From Pseudomonadota bacterium (GTDB taxonomy: Bacteria; Pseudomonadota; Alphaproteobacteria; Rhizobiales; Devosiaceae), in NCBI GenBank assembly GCA_023427545.1, contig JAEZBF010000284.1, positions 1-12,134 on the forward strand: a DNA stretch of 12,134 nucleotides. The letters run 5' to 3'. Each line of letters begins with the position of its first letter. The stretch's first letter is position 1. The notes beneath the pieces are model-generated. The model saw only the letters and a list, made by a program, of their open reading frames with translations, ran no database searches and had not been told where the DNA came from. Of this stretch, positions 1-6,848 are shown piece by piece. A program made the position numbers and the translations under genes.

Positions 1-16
1 GCCGATCAGAGACCGA

Positions 17-469
17 TTAGCCGCGGCCGCGATACGGCGGCACGCCAGGATCGGGCAGCCAGATGCCCTCGGGCGGCGTGCCCGTCTGCCAGAACACGTC
101 GATCGGGATGCCGCCGCGCGGATACCAGTAGCCGCCGATCCGCAGCCACTTGGGTGCGATCGCCGCAACGATCTTCTTGCCGATATCGACTGTGCAGCCC
201 TCGTGAAACGCGCCGTGGTTGCGGAACGAGGTGAGATAGAGCTTGAGCGACTTGCTTTCGACCAGCAACTGGTCGGGCACGTAGTCGATCACGAGGTGCG
301 CGAAGTCGGGCTGCCCGGTGACCGGGCAGAGCGAGGTGAATTCCGGCGCCACGAAGCGCGTGACGTAGAGCGTGCCCGGATGCGGGTTCGGCACCGGATC
401 GAGCGTCGCCTCTTCCGGCGACTGCGGCTGCTCGACCGCGCGGCCGAGCTTGAGATCGTGATGAGTCAT
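17..469 (-). CDS. queF: NADPH-dependent 7-cyano-7-deazaguanine reductase QueF
   Basis: This 150-aa protein matches the unimodular (Bacillus-type) QueF family of the tunnelling fold. QueF reduces preQ0 (nitrile) to preQ1 (amine) with two NADPH, the last free-base step before preQ1 is inserted into tRNA on the way to queuosine. Visible signatures are the nucleophilic Cys48 in TSLCPVTGQPDF, which forms the thioimide adduct, with Asp55 just after it; the QueF motif ESKSLKLY at 71-78; and His89-Glu90 in FRNHGAFHE, the substrate-binding pair. By family analogy these correspond to Cys55, Asp62, His96 and Glu97 of the B. subtilis enzyme. The length is normal and the gene is complete. The ATG lies 2 nt after the DUF2442 stop codon, with only a weak GAG-type ribosome site, so translation is probably coupled to the upstream gene. 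No other queuosine gene is in the window. Confidence 0.95.
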   Translation of the reverse strand: MTHHDLKLGRAVEQPQSPEEATLDPVPNPHPGTLYVTRFVAPEFTSLCPVTGQPDFAHLVIDYVPDQLLVESKSLKLYLTSFRNHGAFHEGCTVDIGKKIVAAIAPKWLRIGGYWYPRGGIPIDVFWQTGTPPEGIWLPDPGVPPYRGRG

Positions 470-471
470 TT

Positions 472-750
472 CTACTCGGCGGCGATGTTATGCAGCTCTC
501 CCGCGGACTGCATCTCACGACGCAGCCACTCGGGATCCATATCGAAATCGTTGGGCCAGGTGGGCGCGCCGTGGTCCAGCCGGACCTGGGCGAACACCTT
601 GGGGTCCCTTAGCTCGGCAAGCAGATTGCGCGCGACAGCTATCATTGCCGCGCAATCGTGCACGCCGCCGGTACCATCGTTAAACCGCACATCGAGGCCG
701 AACGGTGGGTGTATGCTAAGGCTGGTTATCTTCGTCAGCATCAAGTCCAT
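472..750 (-). CDS. DUF2442 domain protein
   Basis: This 92-aa protein has the layout of DUF2442: an N-terminal beta-hairpin segment (KITSLSIHPPFGLDVRFNDG, residues 7-26), then LRDPKVFAQVRLDHGAPTWPN and a DMDPEWLR ending typical of the family. Its biochemical function is not known. DUF2442 proteins are, from memory, often encoded next to a DUF4160 gene as here, and the pair has the small-overlapping-genes look of a toxin-antitoxin module. That role is inference. The frame overlaps the end of the DUF4160 gene by 35 nt. A second in-frame ATG at 741 (starting MLTKITS, closer to usual family N-termini) would reduce the overlap to 26 nt. Neither start has a strong Shine-Dalgarno sequence, which suits coupled translation. 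The stop is followed 2 nt later by queF. Confidence 0.82.
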   Translation of the reverse strand: MDLMLTKITSLSIHPPFGLDVRFNDGTGGVHDCAAMIAVARNLLAELRDPKVFAQVRLDHGAPTWPNDFDMDPEWLRREMQSAGELHNIAAE

Positions 751-997
751 CGATCTTGAGCGGAGCCAGGCTATTCTGGGCCCGCGTCCAGTTCAGCGTC
801 AATTCGTCGGCATGGCTGGCGGCCCAGCGTTTGACCAGCCGAGTGGCCGTGCGCGGAAAGCCCCTGTCCAGTAGCCGTGCCTCAGGAATTGTGAACCGCG
901 CTTCAGCATTTCCGTACACGGCGTGGAAATGCGGTGGGTTGTGATCCTGCACATAGATGCGGATCAGAATTCCGTAAAAGACTGAGATCGTCGGCAT
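716..997 (-). CDS. DUF4160 domain protein
   Basis: This 93-aa protein carries the DUF4160 signature: MPTISVFYGILIRIY, then DHNPPHFHAVYGNAEARF (residues 18-35), where the PPHFHA core is diagnostic, followed by a helical C-terminal half (RLVKRWAASHADEL). No enzymatic activity is established for the family. The ATG was chosen because it starts exactly at the conserved MPTI and because a GAGG ribosome site lies 9 nt upstream. That site (1007-1010) overlaps the rpoD stop codon (TGAGG), so translation is likely coupled to rpoD. The open frame extends much further upstream, but only as an out-of-frame shadow of rpoD. The gene overlaps DUF2442 by 35 nt. A toxin-antitoxin-like partnership with DUF2442 is possible but unproven. 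Confidence 0.85.
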   Translation of the reverse strand: MPTISVFYGILIRIYVQDHNPPHFHAVYGNAEARFTIPEARLLDRGFPRTATRLVKRWAASHADELTLNWTRAQNSLAPLKIDGLDADEDNQP

Positions 998-1008
998 TCC
1001 CGCCGACC

Positions 1009-3114
1009 TCAGTTGTCGAGGAAGCTCCTCAGCTTGCGGCTCCGGCTCGGGTGCTTGAGCTTGCGCAGCGCCTTGGCTTCGATCTGACGGATGCGCTCGC
1101 GCGTCACCGAGAACTGCTGGCCGACTTCCTCGAGCGTGTGGTCGGTGTTCATGCCGATGCCGAAGCGCATGCGCAGCACGCGCTCCTCGCGCGGCGTCAG
1201 CGACGCCAGCACGCGGGTCGTAGTCTCGCGCAGGTTGCTCTGGATGGCCGCATCGATCGGCTGGACGGCGTTCACGTCCGGGATGAAGTCGCCGAGGTTG
1301 CTGTCCTCCTCGTCGCCGATCGGCGTCTCGAGGCTGATCGGCTCCTTGGCGATCTTGAGGACCTTGCGGACCTTGTCGAGCGGCATCTGGAGCTTTTCGG
1401 AGAGCTCCTCCGGCGTCGGCTCGCGACCGATCTCGTGCAGCATCTGCCGCGAGGTGCGGACGATCTTGTTGATCGTCTCGATCATGTGCACCGGAATGCG
1501 GATGGTGCGCGCCTGGTCCGCGATCGAGCGGGTGATCGCCTGCCGGATCCACCACGTCGCGTAAGTCGAGAACTTGTAGCCGCGGCGGTACTCGAACTTG
1601 TCCACCGCCTTCATCAGGCCGATGTTGCCTTCCTGAATGAGATCGAGGAACTGCAGGCCGCGGTTCGTGTACTTCTTGGCGATGGAGATCACGAGGCGCA
1701 GATTGGCCTCGACCATCTCCTTCTTGGCGATGGCTGCCTCGCGCTCGCCCTTCTGCACCTTGTGAACGATGCGGCGGTACTCGGTGATGTCGAGCCCCGT
1801 CTCGGTGGCCAGCGTCTGGATCTCGCCGCGGATATCGTTGATCGTGTCGCGCTCGCGCTTGACGAACTCGCCCCAGCCCTTGCCCGGCAGCTGCGCGACG
1901 CCCTGGTCCCACTTGGTGTCGAGCTCGGAGCCGTAGTAGGCCTTGAGGAACTCGTCGCGCTTGATGCCATAGCTCTCGGCCAGCCGGAGCAGCCGGCCCT
2001 CGAGCCGCACCAGGCGCTTGTTGATATCGTAAAGCTGCTCGACGAGGCTCTCGATGCGCGACGCGTTGAGGCTCAGCGACTTGACGTCGGTGATCACCTC
2101 GGCGCGCAGGTTCTCGAATTTCTTGAGCTCGGAAGCGCTCGCCGCCTTGGCGTTGTCACGGCGGTCGGCGGTGTGCTTGTCCTGCAGCTTGCGCATCTTG
2201 CCGTAGGCTTCGGCGATGCGATCGAAGGTCGCGACCACCTGCGGCTTGAGCTCGGCTTCCATCGCCGACAGCGACAGCGAATTCTCGAAGTCGTCGTCGT
2301 CGTCTTCGACCGGGTCCTGCGGCGGCAGGGGCTCGTCGGGAACGTAATCGTCATCCTCATTGCCGGTCGAGCGCCGGGGCGCTGGCCGGGCGGCTTCCGA
2401 CTTGGCCGGGGCAGCAGCCGCGGCGGGCTTGGTCACCTCGACCTCGGCCGGCAGCACCGGCGCCGCCGCCTTCGCGTCCGGGCCGGCATAGGTCGCCTCG
2501 AGGTCGATGATGTCGCGCAGCAGGATTTCCGCCGCCGCGAGCTGGTCGCGCCAGATAATGATGGCCTGGAAGGTCAGCGGGCTCTCGCAGAGCCCCTCGA
2601 TCATGGTCTCGCGGCCGGCCTCGATGCGCTTGGCGATGGCGATTTCGCCCTCGCGGCTGAGCAGCTCGACCGAGCCCATTTCGCGCAGGTACATGCGCAC
2701 CGGATCGTCGGTGCGATCGCTGCCTTCGCGGGTATTGGACTTGGAGGCGACGGCGGTGCCGGTCTTTTCGGCGAGCTCGGTCGACTCCTCTTCGGGGGTG
2801 TCGGGCTCGGCTTCCTCGACCTCGTCCTCGTCGACGACGTTGATGCCCATGTCCGAGAACATCGCCATGATGTCCTCGATCTGCTCGGAGGTGACCTCCT
2901 CGCTGGGCAGGACCGCGTTCAGCTCCTCATAGGTGACATAGCCGCGCTTCTTGGCGGTCTTGATAAGCTTCTTGACGGCCGCGTCGGAAAGATCGAGCAG
3001 TGGGCTGTCGGGCGCTTCGCCGCCACCACCGCCGCTCGCCGCAGCAGCGCCGCCTTCCGGCTTCTCGGTGTCCTTGGCGGTCTTGACGGTCTTTGGGGGT
3101 GCCTTGGTGGCCAT
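1009..3114 (-). CDS. rpoD: RNA polymerase primary sigma factor RpoD (sigma-70)
   Basis: This 701-aa vegetative sigma factor directs core RNA polymerase to housekeeping promoters. Domains in order: region 1.1 at about 38-97 (LLDLSDAAVKKLIKTAKKRG); region 1.2 at about 137-170 (DPVRMYLREMGSVELL); a long non-conserved region with an Asp-rich stretch around 252-280; region 2 at about 464-550, including the -10 melting element YKFSTYATWWIRQAI at 513-527; region 3 at about 560-620; and region 4 at about 625-695, with its -35-binding helix-turn-helix LEEVGQQFSVTRERIRQIEA at 661-680. The end, SRSRKLRSFLDN, is typical of alphaproteobacterial RpoD. I chose the ATG at 3114 (MATKAPPK) because GGAG lies 6 nt upstream and the N-terminus matches relatives. 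An in-frame GTG at 3174 would add 20 residues but lacks a ribosome site. It lies downstream of dnaG on the same strand. Confidence 0.97.
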   Translation of the reverse strand: MATKAPPKTVKTAKDTEKPEGGAAAASGGGGGEAPDSPLLDLSDAAVKKLIKTAKKRGYVTYEELNAVLPSEEVTSEQIEDIMAMFSDMGINVVDEDEVEEAEPDTPEEESTELAEKTGTAVASKSNTREGSDRTDDPVRMYLREMGSVELLSREGEIAIAKRIEAGRETMIEGLCESPLTFQAIIIWRDQLAAAEILLRDIIDLEATYAGPDAKAAAPVLPAEVEVTKPAAAAAPAKSEAARPAPRRSTGNEDDDYVPDEPLPPQDPVEDDDDDFENSLSLSAMEAELKPQVVATFDRIAEAYGKMRKLQDKHTADRRDNAKAASASELKKFENLRAEVITDVKSLSLNASRIESLVEQLYDINKRLVRLEGRLLRLAESYGIKRDEFLKAYYGSELDTKWDQGVAQLPGKGWGEFVKRERDTINDIRGEIQTLATETGLDITEYRRIVHKVQKGEREAAIAKKEMVEANLRLVISIAKKYTNRGLQFLDLIQEGNIGLMKAVDKFEYRRGYKFSTYATWWIRQAITRSIADQARTIRIPVHMIETINKIVRTSRQMLHEIGREPTPEELSEKLQMPLDKVRKVLKIAKEPISLETPIGDEEDSNLGDFIPDVNAVQPIDAAIQSNLRETTTRVLASLTPREERVLRMRFGIGMNTDHTLEEVGQQFSVTRERIRQIEAKALRKLKHPSRSRKLRSFLDN

Positions 3115-3120
3115 CTGCTG

Positions 3121-3124
3121 CTCC
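3121..3124 (-). promoter_or_regulatory. Ribosome binding site that fixes the rpoD start
   Basis: On the minus strand, GGAG precedes the ATG at 3114 with a 6-nt spacer (CAGCAG). The alternative GTG at 3174 has no comparable site, so this decides for the shorter 701-aa RpoD. Confidence 0.6.
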
Positions 3125-3126
3125 GC

Positions 3127-3148
3127 GGCGCCGGAGGGAGGCGGCGCC
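3127..3148 (-). promoter_or_regulatory. Perfect 7-bp hairpin in the rpoD leader
   Basis: In the rpoD leader RNA the arms GGCGCCG (3148-3142) and CGGCGCC (3133-3127) are exact complements around an 8-nt loop, CCUCCCUC. The hairpin sits 2 nt upstream of the rpoD Shine-Dalgarno GGAG, and the loop contains CUCC, which could pair with that GGAG. The structure is directly visible. Any regulatory effect is inference, and GC-rich leaders form such stems by chance. Confidence 0.35.
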
Positions 3149-3182
3149 GAAAATCGCTCATGTAGTGACGACACGACGGACG

Positions 3183-3219
3183 AAAAAGGCTTGGACCGTG
3201 GGAAACTCGGTCCGGACCG
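3183..3219 (-). terminator. Possible attenuator or weak terminator between dnaG and rpoD
   Basis: Reading the minus strand, the palindrome CGGTCCGGACCG (3219-3208) is followed by a second CGGTCC (3198-3193), and then, after AAGCC, by five T residues (3187-3183). The GGACCG half of the palindrome can pair either with the preceding CGGTCC or with the following CGGTCC. The second choice gives a 6-bp stem with a 9-nt loop upstream of the T-run. The stem is short and the T-run starts 5 nt after it, so this is an imperfect intrinsic terminator at best. It could partially uncouple rpoD from dnaG transcription. Confidence 0.35.
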
Positions 3220-3262
3220 CTATCGTCACCTCAACGGCAAACTCGCGCCCACCCGCAGCCTC

Positions 3263-5173
3263 CTAGAAGCTGCGCGTCGCGCGACCCGACAACGACCCAA
3301 AGCCTTCGATCAACGCCTCTGTGCCATCGACGGTGGTGATCTGGTTCTGGATGTCCAGCAGCCGCTCGAAATTCTCTTCGCTCGGGTCTTCGCCCAGCGC
3401 CAGTTCGGCTGCTTTGAGATCCCTATTTAGCTGAACTTTCTTGTTATGCAAGGCCAGCGCGTGCCGTAATCCCGTTTCGGCGTCCATTTCGGCAATTTCT
3501 GCTCCCGTCTGCCAGACGCCCTGGCGGCCGAGCAAGTCCTGCATGCGTTCGAGGACTTCGCCGAAACCACGGGCGCCGAGAGCGGCTCGAAGTTCTGTCG
3601 TGCCGATTTCGTGATGTCGGGTCAGGAGGTCGAGCAGCGTGCCCATCAGCGAGCGTGCTACAGGCGTCGGGAAGTCGAGCCCGGCGAGAACTTCCATCCG
3701 GCTCTCCGCCAGCCCCGGATGATTGACCAGCGTCAGGATGATGACGGCCTCGCGCGGGGTCACCTCACCGGCAGGGTTCGATTTGAGCAGCCGGGAATTA
3801 CGCAGCGTCCCCGACACCACCAGCCGCGGCGTGCCGCGGGAACGCTGGTCGCGGTACGGCCCGGCTCGGCGGTCGCCACGCGGCCGCACCGGCATGAAGA
3901 ACGCCTGCAGCCGTTCGTCGAAGGCCTGCATGTAGTGCCGGCGCACCGACTGGTCGGTGATCGACTGCGCCCGCGCGCGTAGCCGTGCTTCCAGGGCGGC
4001 GCGGGCTTCCGGCGTTTCCGGCACCACGCCGCGCGTCTCCATTGCCCAGATGGTGTCGCTCAGCGGCAGCGCCCGTTCCAGTGCGTCGGCAAAGGCGCCG
4101 CGTCCGTGCTGGCGGATCAAATCGTCGGGATCGAGTCCGCCGGGAAGCGTCGCGATCCTGATCGTCTTGCCGGGCTGGAGGAGCGGCAGGACCAGGTCGG
4201 CGGTGCGTTCCGCCGCGCGCTGGCCCGCGCCGTCGCCATCGAAGCAGAGGATGGGTATGTCGACCATGCGCCAGAGCAGCTGCAGATGCTCCTCGGTGAG
4301 CGCCGTGCCAAGCGGCGCCACTGCGCCGTCGAACCCCGCCGACACGGCCGTGATCACGTCGAGGTAGCCCTCGACGACGACGACCGGCTTGCCGTCTCGC
4401 GCCGCCTGGCGGGCATCCCTGCCGTTGTAGAGGGTGAGGCGCTTTTTGAAGAGCTCGGTTTCGGGCGAGTTAAGGTACTTGGCCGGCACGTCCGGGGACA
4501 TCGCCCTGCCCCCGAAGGCGATGACCCGGCCGCGGAAATCGGTGATGGGGAACATCACGCGGTTGCGGAACCGGTCGTAGGGCAGCGGGTCGTCCTCGCG
4601 CGAGGCGACGAGGCCGGTATCGACCATCTCCTGGGCCGAGACGCCGTTGAGCGCGAGGTGTTCCTTCAGCCCGTTGCGGCTATCGGGCGCATAGCCGATG
4701 CGGAAACGCGCCTGGCTCTGCGGGGAGACGCCGCGCTCGTTGAGATAGCCCCGCGCCCGCGCCCCGATGTTGTGGGCGAGCGCCGCCTCGAAGTAGCGGG
4801 TGGCAAGCTCCATGACGTCGTAGAGCGAGCGGCGGGCTTCCTCGCGGCGCTCCTGCCGCTCGTCGCGGGCGGGCATGGGAACGCCGGCCATTGCCGCGCA
4901 CTTCTCGACCACTTCGGGGAAGGGCATCCCTGCCTTTTCCGTGAGGAAGCGGAAGTGATCGCCGGTCACCCCGCAGCCGAAGCAGTGGTAGATGCCCTTG
5001 CGGTCATCGGCGTGAAAGCTCGGGGTCTTCTCGCCGTGGAACGGGCAGCAGGCCCAGAAATCTCCCCTGCCCGGCTGGCTCTTCCGCTTGTCCCAGATGA
5101 CGTGCTCGCCCACGACTTGCGAAATCGGCAGTCGCTGGCGGATGTCCTCGAGGAAGGCGTCGGAAAAGCGCAT
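3263..5173 (-). CDS. dnaG: DNA primase DnaG
   Basis: This 636-aa protein is the bacterial replicative primase, which makes RNA primers for Okazaki fragments at the fork and docks on the DnaB helicase. Domains in order: an N-terminal CHC2 zinc-binding domain with Cys43-Pro-Phe-His46 and Cys64-Phe-Gly-Cys67; the RNA polymerase core with conserved RFRNRVMFPI at 201-210; the Toprim fold with EGYLD at 268-272 (catalytic Glu268), the metal-binding DGDGAGQ at 312-318, and DPDD at 348-351; then a basic Pro/Gly/Arg linker at about 429-450 and an alpha-helical C-terminal helicase-interaction domain. The length is typical of alphaproteobacterial DnaG. The ATG is followed by the expected MRFSDAFLEDIRQRLPISQVV-type start but has only a weak ribosome site. 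The gene lies 59 nt downstream of the HdeD-like gene and 148 nt upstream of rpoD, the familiar macromolecular-synthesis arrangement. Confidence 0.97.
   Translation of the reverse strand: MRFSDAFLEDIRQRLPISQVVGEHVIWDKRKSQPGRGDFWACCPFHGEKTPSFHADDRKGIYHCFGCGVTGDHFRFLTEKAGMPFPEVVEKCAAMAGVPMPARDERQERREEARRSLYDVMELATRYFEAALAHNIGARARGYLNERGVSPQSQARFRIGYAPDSRNGLKEHLALNGVSAQEMVDTGLVASREDDPLPYDRFRNRVMFPITDFRGRVIAFGGRAMSPDVPAKYLNSPETELFKKRLTLYNGRDARQAARDGKPVVVVEGYLDVITAVSAGFDGAVAPLGTALTEEHLQLLWRMVDIPILCFDGDGAGQRAAERTADLVLPLLQPGKTIRIATLPGGLDPDDLIRQHGRGAFADALERALPLSDTIWAMETRGVVPETPEARAALEARLRARAQSITDQSVRRHYMQAFDERLQAFFMPVRPRGDRRAGPYRDQRSRGTPRLVVSGTLRNSRLLKSNPAGEVTPREAVIILTLVNHPGLAESRMEVLAGLDFPTPVARSLMGTLLDLLTRHHEIGTTELRAALGARGFGEVLERMQDLLGRQGVWQTGAEIAEMDAETGLRHALALHNKKVQLNRDLKAAELALGEDPSEENFERLLDIQNQITTVDGTEALIEGFGSLSGRATRSF
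3424..3451 (-). promoter_or_regulatory. Candidate internal promoter for rpoD inside dnaG
   Basis: Within the dnaG 3' coding region an unusually AT-rich patch reads, on the minus strand, TTGCAT, a 16-nt spacer, then TAAATA. The -35 is a fair match and the -10 a poor one. The CTTG that overlaps the -35 element resembles the -35 of alphaproteobacterial heat-shock promoters. In E. coli a heat-shock promoter for rpoD lies inside dnaG, which makes the position plausible. It would start transcription about 300 nt before the rpoD ATG. The evidence is weak. Confidence 0.2.
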
Positions 5174-5232
5174 GGCCGATAGGTAGGCTCATGCGCCTTC
5201 CAAGTCAGTAGCTGCCGGCGCAGTTATCCCCG

Positions 5233-5805
5233 CTACGCCGTGCCACCCTCCCCTGCTGTCTTGTTCAGCCGGAAGGCCAGGCCCAGCAGCGCAACCCCGA
5301 AGATGATCGCAAACACGCCGCCCAGGACGACCATGAAGATGGCGCCAATCATCGGCGACAGAAGCAGTGCCACACCGAAAAGCACATAGAGTACGCCGCT
5401 GAGCAGCACCGGCCAGATGCGCGCGTACATCTCTCGCTCGCGCACCACGATCACGATCTCCATCACGCCGACGATGATCGCCTGGAAGGCAATGACGTAG
5501 ATCAGGAAGGTTGCGGTGAGCAGCGTGGCCATGATCGGGCTGAGCAGGATCAGCACGCCCACGATCACCGCCAGCGCGTTGCGCACCACGTCGAACCAGA
5601 AGTTACCGGTCTTGGCGCCGCCGAAGGTCAGGCTCCAGAGTCCGAGCAGCCCGTCGATGAGCAGCAGCGCGCCGCCCGCGACCACCAGCACGGCTAGCGC
5701 CGGGACCGGGAAGAACACGGCATAGAGCCCGGCCAGCAGCATCAGCACGCCTCGCAGGCCCGTGATCCACGCCCAGCGTTTACGCACATCGGCAACCGTC
5801 ACCAT
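5233..5805 (-). CDS. HdeD/DUF308-family small membrane protein
   Basis: This 190-aa protein is almost entirely hydrophobic, with about six membrane segments at roughly 13-32, 36-58, 72-90, 93-120, 130-150 and 153-178, arranged as three hairpins of the kind seen in the HdeD/DUF308 repeat family. In E. coli HdeD belongs to the acid-resistance island, but the family's molecular function is not known and this copy should not be assumed to act in acid stress. The start at 5805 (MVTVADVRKRW) was chosen because AGGGAG lies 7 nt upstream. A longer frame from 5850 has no such site and would run into the probable promoter. The gene precedes dnaG on the same strand by 59 nt and is divergent from the YihY-like gene. 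Confidence 0.8.
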   Translation of the reverse strand: MVTVADVRKRWAWITGLRGVLMLLAGLYAVFFPVPALAVLVVAGGALLLIDGLLGLWSLTFGGAKTGNFWFDVVRNALAVIVGVLILLSPIMATLLTATFLIYVIAFQAIIVGVMEIVIVVREREMYARIWPVLLSGVLYVLFGVALLLSPMIGAIFMVVLGGVFAIIFGVALLGLAFRLNKTAGEGGTA

Positions 5806-5848
5806 CGCGCATCTCCCTGGTTGGAGGACGGATCGTCCCAGCCGGGCC

Positions 5849-5854
5849 ATTGTA
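5849..5854 (-). promoter_or_regulatory. Probable -10 box of the HdeD-like gene
   Basis: On the minus strand TACAAT matches the TATAAT consensus at five of six positions. It lies 43 nt upstream of the ATG at 5805, giving a leader of roughly 35-40 nt. No good -35 is present at 17 nt (the sequence there is GGCGGC). This may mean activator dependence or simply a weak promoter. An inverted repeat sits immediately upstream. Confidence 0.4.
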
Positions 5855-5857
5855 CAC

Positions 5858-5876
5858 GCGGCAACCCGATTGCCGC
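5858..5876. promoter_or_regulatory. 19-bp inverted repeat, operator candidate
   Basis: GCGGCAA and TTGCCGC form perfect 7-bp arms around a 5-bp spacer (CCCGA) in the 104-nt divergent region between the HdeD-like and YihY-like genes. The repeat starts 3 bp upstream of the TACAAT box, so it covers the spacer/-35 zone of that promoter. This is the geometry of a repressor site. No regulator gene is nearby, and a hairpin or chance repeat is possible. Confidence 0.4.
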
Positions 5877-5909
5877 CATATTCGTTGACTCGACGTCAGG
5901 GAGGCGGAG

Positions 5910-6794
5910 ATGGCTTCGATCGCGGCCGGCGATTTTGCCACTACGGAGCGGCACGGCGTCCGCCGCTGGGTCCACACCACGATCGAAACGCTCAAGGTCT
6001 TCCTCGACCCCGATACCTCGCTACGCTGCGCCGGCACCGCGTTCTTCGGCTTCCTCTCGCTGTTCCCTGCCGTTGCCATCGTCTTCCTGATCTACGGCTT
6101 GGTCGCCGACGGCAGCACACTGGTGCATACCGTCAAGACCGTCGATTTCATCCTCCCGCAATCGGCCGAACAGCTGGTCGGCGAGCAGCTCTTGTCGCTC
6201 GTCGCTCAACCGCCCGCCACGCTGGGAATCGGCCTCCTCATCTCCGTCCCGCTGGCGCTCTGGAGCGGCTCGCGCGGCGTCGATGCGCTGCTCGTCGCCA
6301 TGGCCCGCGTCCGCAGCAAGAAGGAGAAGCGCGGCTTCATCAGCAAGCTGCTGGTCTCGATCGGTTTGACCATAGGCGGCGCGATCCTGCTGGTCATTGC
6401 GCTGGCGACTGTCGCCGGCCTGCCGGCGCTCACCACCCTCATGTACATGCCGACCATGACCGAGCTGATGCTGCTGGTGATCCGCTGGCCGATCCTGCTG
6501 GCCGTGTCGGTGCTCGTGCTCTGCGCGCTCTACCGCTGGGGTCCCGACCCGCATCCCCGGAACTGGCGCTACATCTGGCCCGGCGCCGTCGTCGCCTCGA
6601 AACTCTGGGTGCTCGCCGGCGTGGTGTTCTCGATCTACGTCGAGAACTTCGGCAACTACCAGGCGACCTTCGGCTCGGTGACCGCCGGGGTGGTCCTGCT
6701 GCTCTGGCTCTACAACTCGGTGCAGATCTTCGTTCTGGGCGCTGCCTTCAACGCCCAGCTCGAGCGTGAGGACGGACGCGCGCCCGCCGCGTAG
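5910..6794 (+). CDS. YihY/BrkB-family (UPF0761-like) membrane protein
   Basis: This 294-aa protein fits the YihY/virulence-factor BrkB family of inner-membrane proteins. Family marks are the early segment RCAGTAFFGFLSLFPAVAIV (39-58); the central SGSRGVDALLVAMARV (119-134), where family members carry a conserved small-residue/aromatic motif; YRWGPDPHPRNWRYIWPGA (208-226); and the terminal LLLWLYNSVQIFVLGAAFNA (263-282). There are about six membrane segments at roughly 42-64, 104-131, 148-172, 186-208, 224-246 and 254-282. The name BrkB is historical. The family has no established transport or nuclease activity, despite old annotations as ribonuclease BN. The ATG follows GGGAGG and GGAG ribosome sites directly upstream. 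It is divergent from the HdeD-like gene and 54 nt upstream of the first MFS gene on the same strand. Confidence 0.88.
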   Translation: MASIAAGDFATTERHGVRRWVHTTIETLKVFLDPDTSLRCAGTAFFGFLSLFPAVAIVFLIYGLVADGSTLVHTVKTVDFILPQSAEQLVGEQLLSLVAQPPATLGIGLLISVPLALWSGSRGVDALLVAMARVRSKKEKRGFISKLLVSIGLTIGGAILLVIALATVAGLPALTTLMYMPTMTELMLLVIRWPILLAVSVLVLCALYRWGPDPHPRNWRYIWPGAVVASKLWVLAGVVFSIYVENFGNYQATFGSVTAGVVLLLWLYNSVQIFVLGAAFNAQLEREDGRAPAA

Positions 6795-6810
6795 CATACG
6801 CCACGAACTC

Positions 6811-6819
6811 TGATATATG
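6811..6819 (+). promoter_or_regulatory. Possible extended -10 promoter for the MFS pair
   Basis: TGATATATG fits an extended -10 (TG, one base, then a TATAAT-like hexamer with four matches) in the 54-nt gap before the first MFS gene. It would give a leader of about 23 nt. No recognisable -35 is present, and read-through from the YihY-like gene is equally possible. Confidence 0.25.
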
Positions 6820-6848
6820 GTCCGGCGCCGCCAGGTCTCGGACCCTCC

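Noticed and set aside
998..1912. Upstream extension of the DUF4160 frame by about 300 codons
   Set aside because: The extension reads rpoD in a shifted frame and has no family similarity. The conserved MPTI start and its ribosome site at 1007-1010 place the true start at 997.
934..3165. A 743-codon open frame on the plus strand covering all of rpoD
   Set aside because: Its codon boundaries coincide exactly with those of rpoD on the other strand, so it stays open simply because rpoD avoids TTA, CTA and TCA codons, as GC-rich genes do. The product has shadow composition (Leu, Ala, Arg, Asp) and matches no family I know.
4106..5182. A 358-codon plus-strand frame opposite dnaG
   Set aside because: It has the same codon-aligned antisense phase as described for rpoD, and dnaG is unmistakable on the minus strand.
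5175..5202. TTGGAA and TATCGG spaced by 16 nt just before dnaG
   Set aside because: The -10 would lie 2 nt from the start codon, so the transcription start would fall inside the coding region. The elements match consensus poorly.
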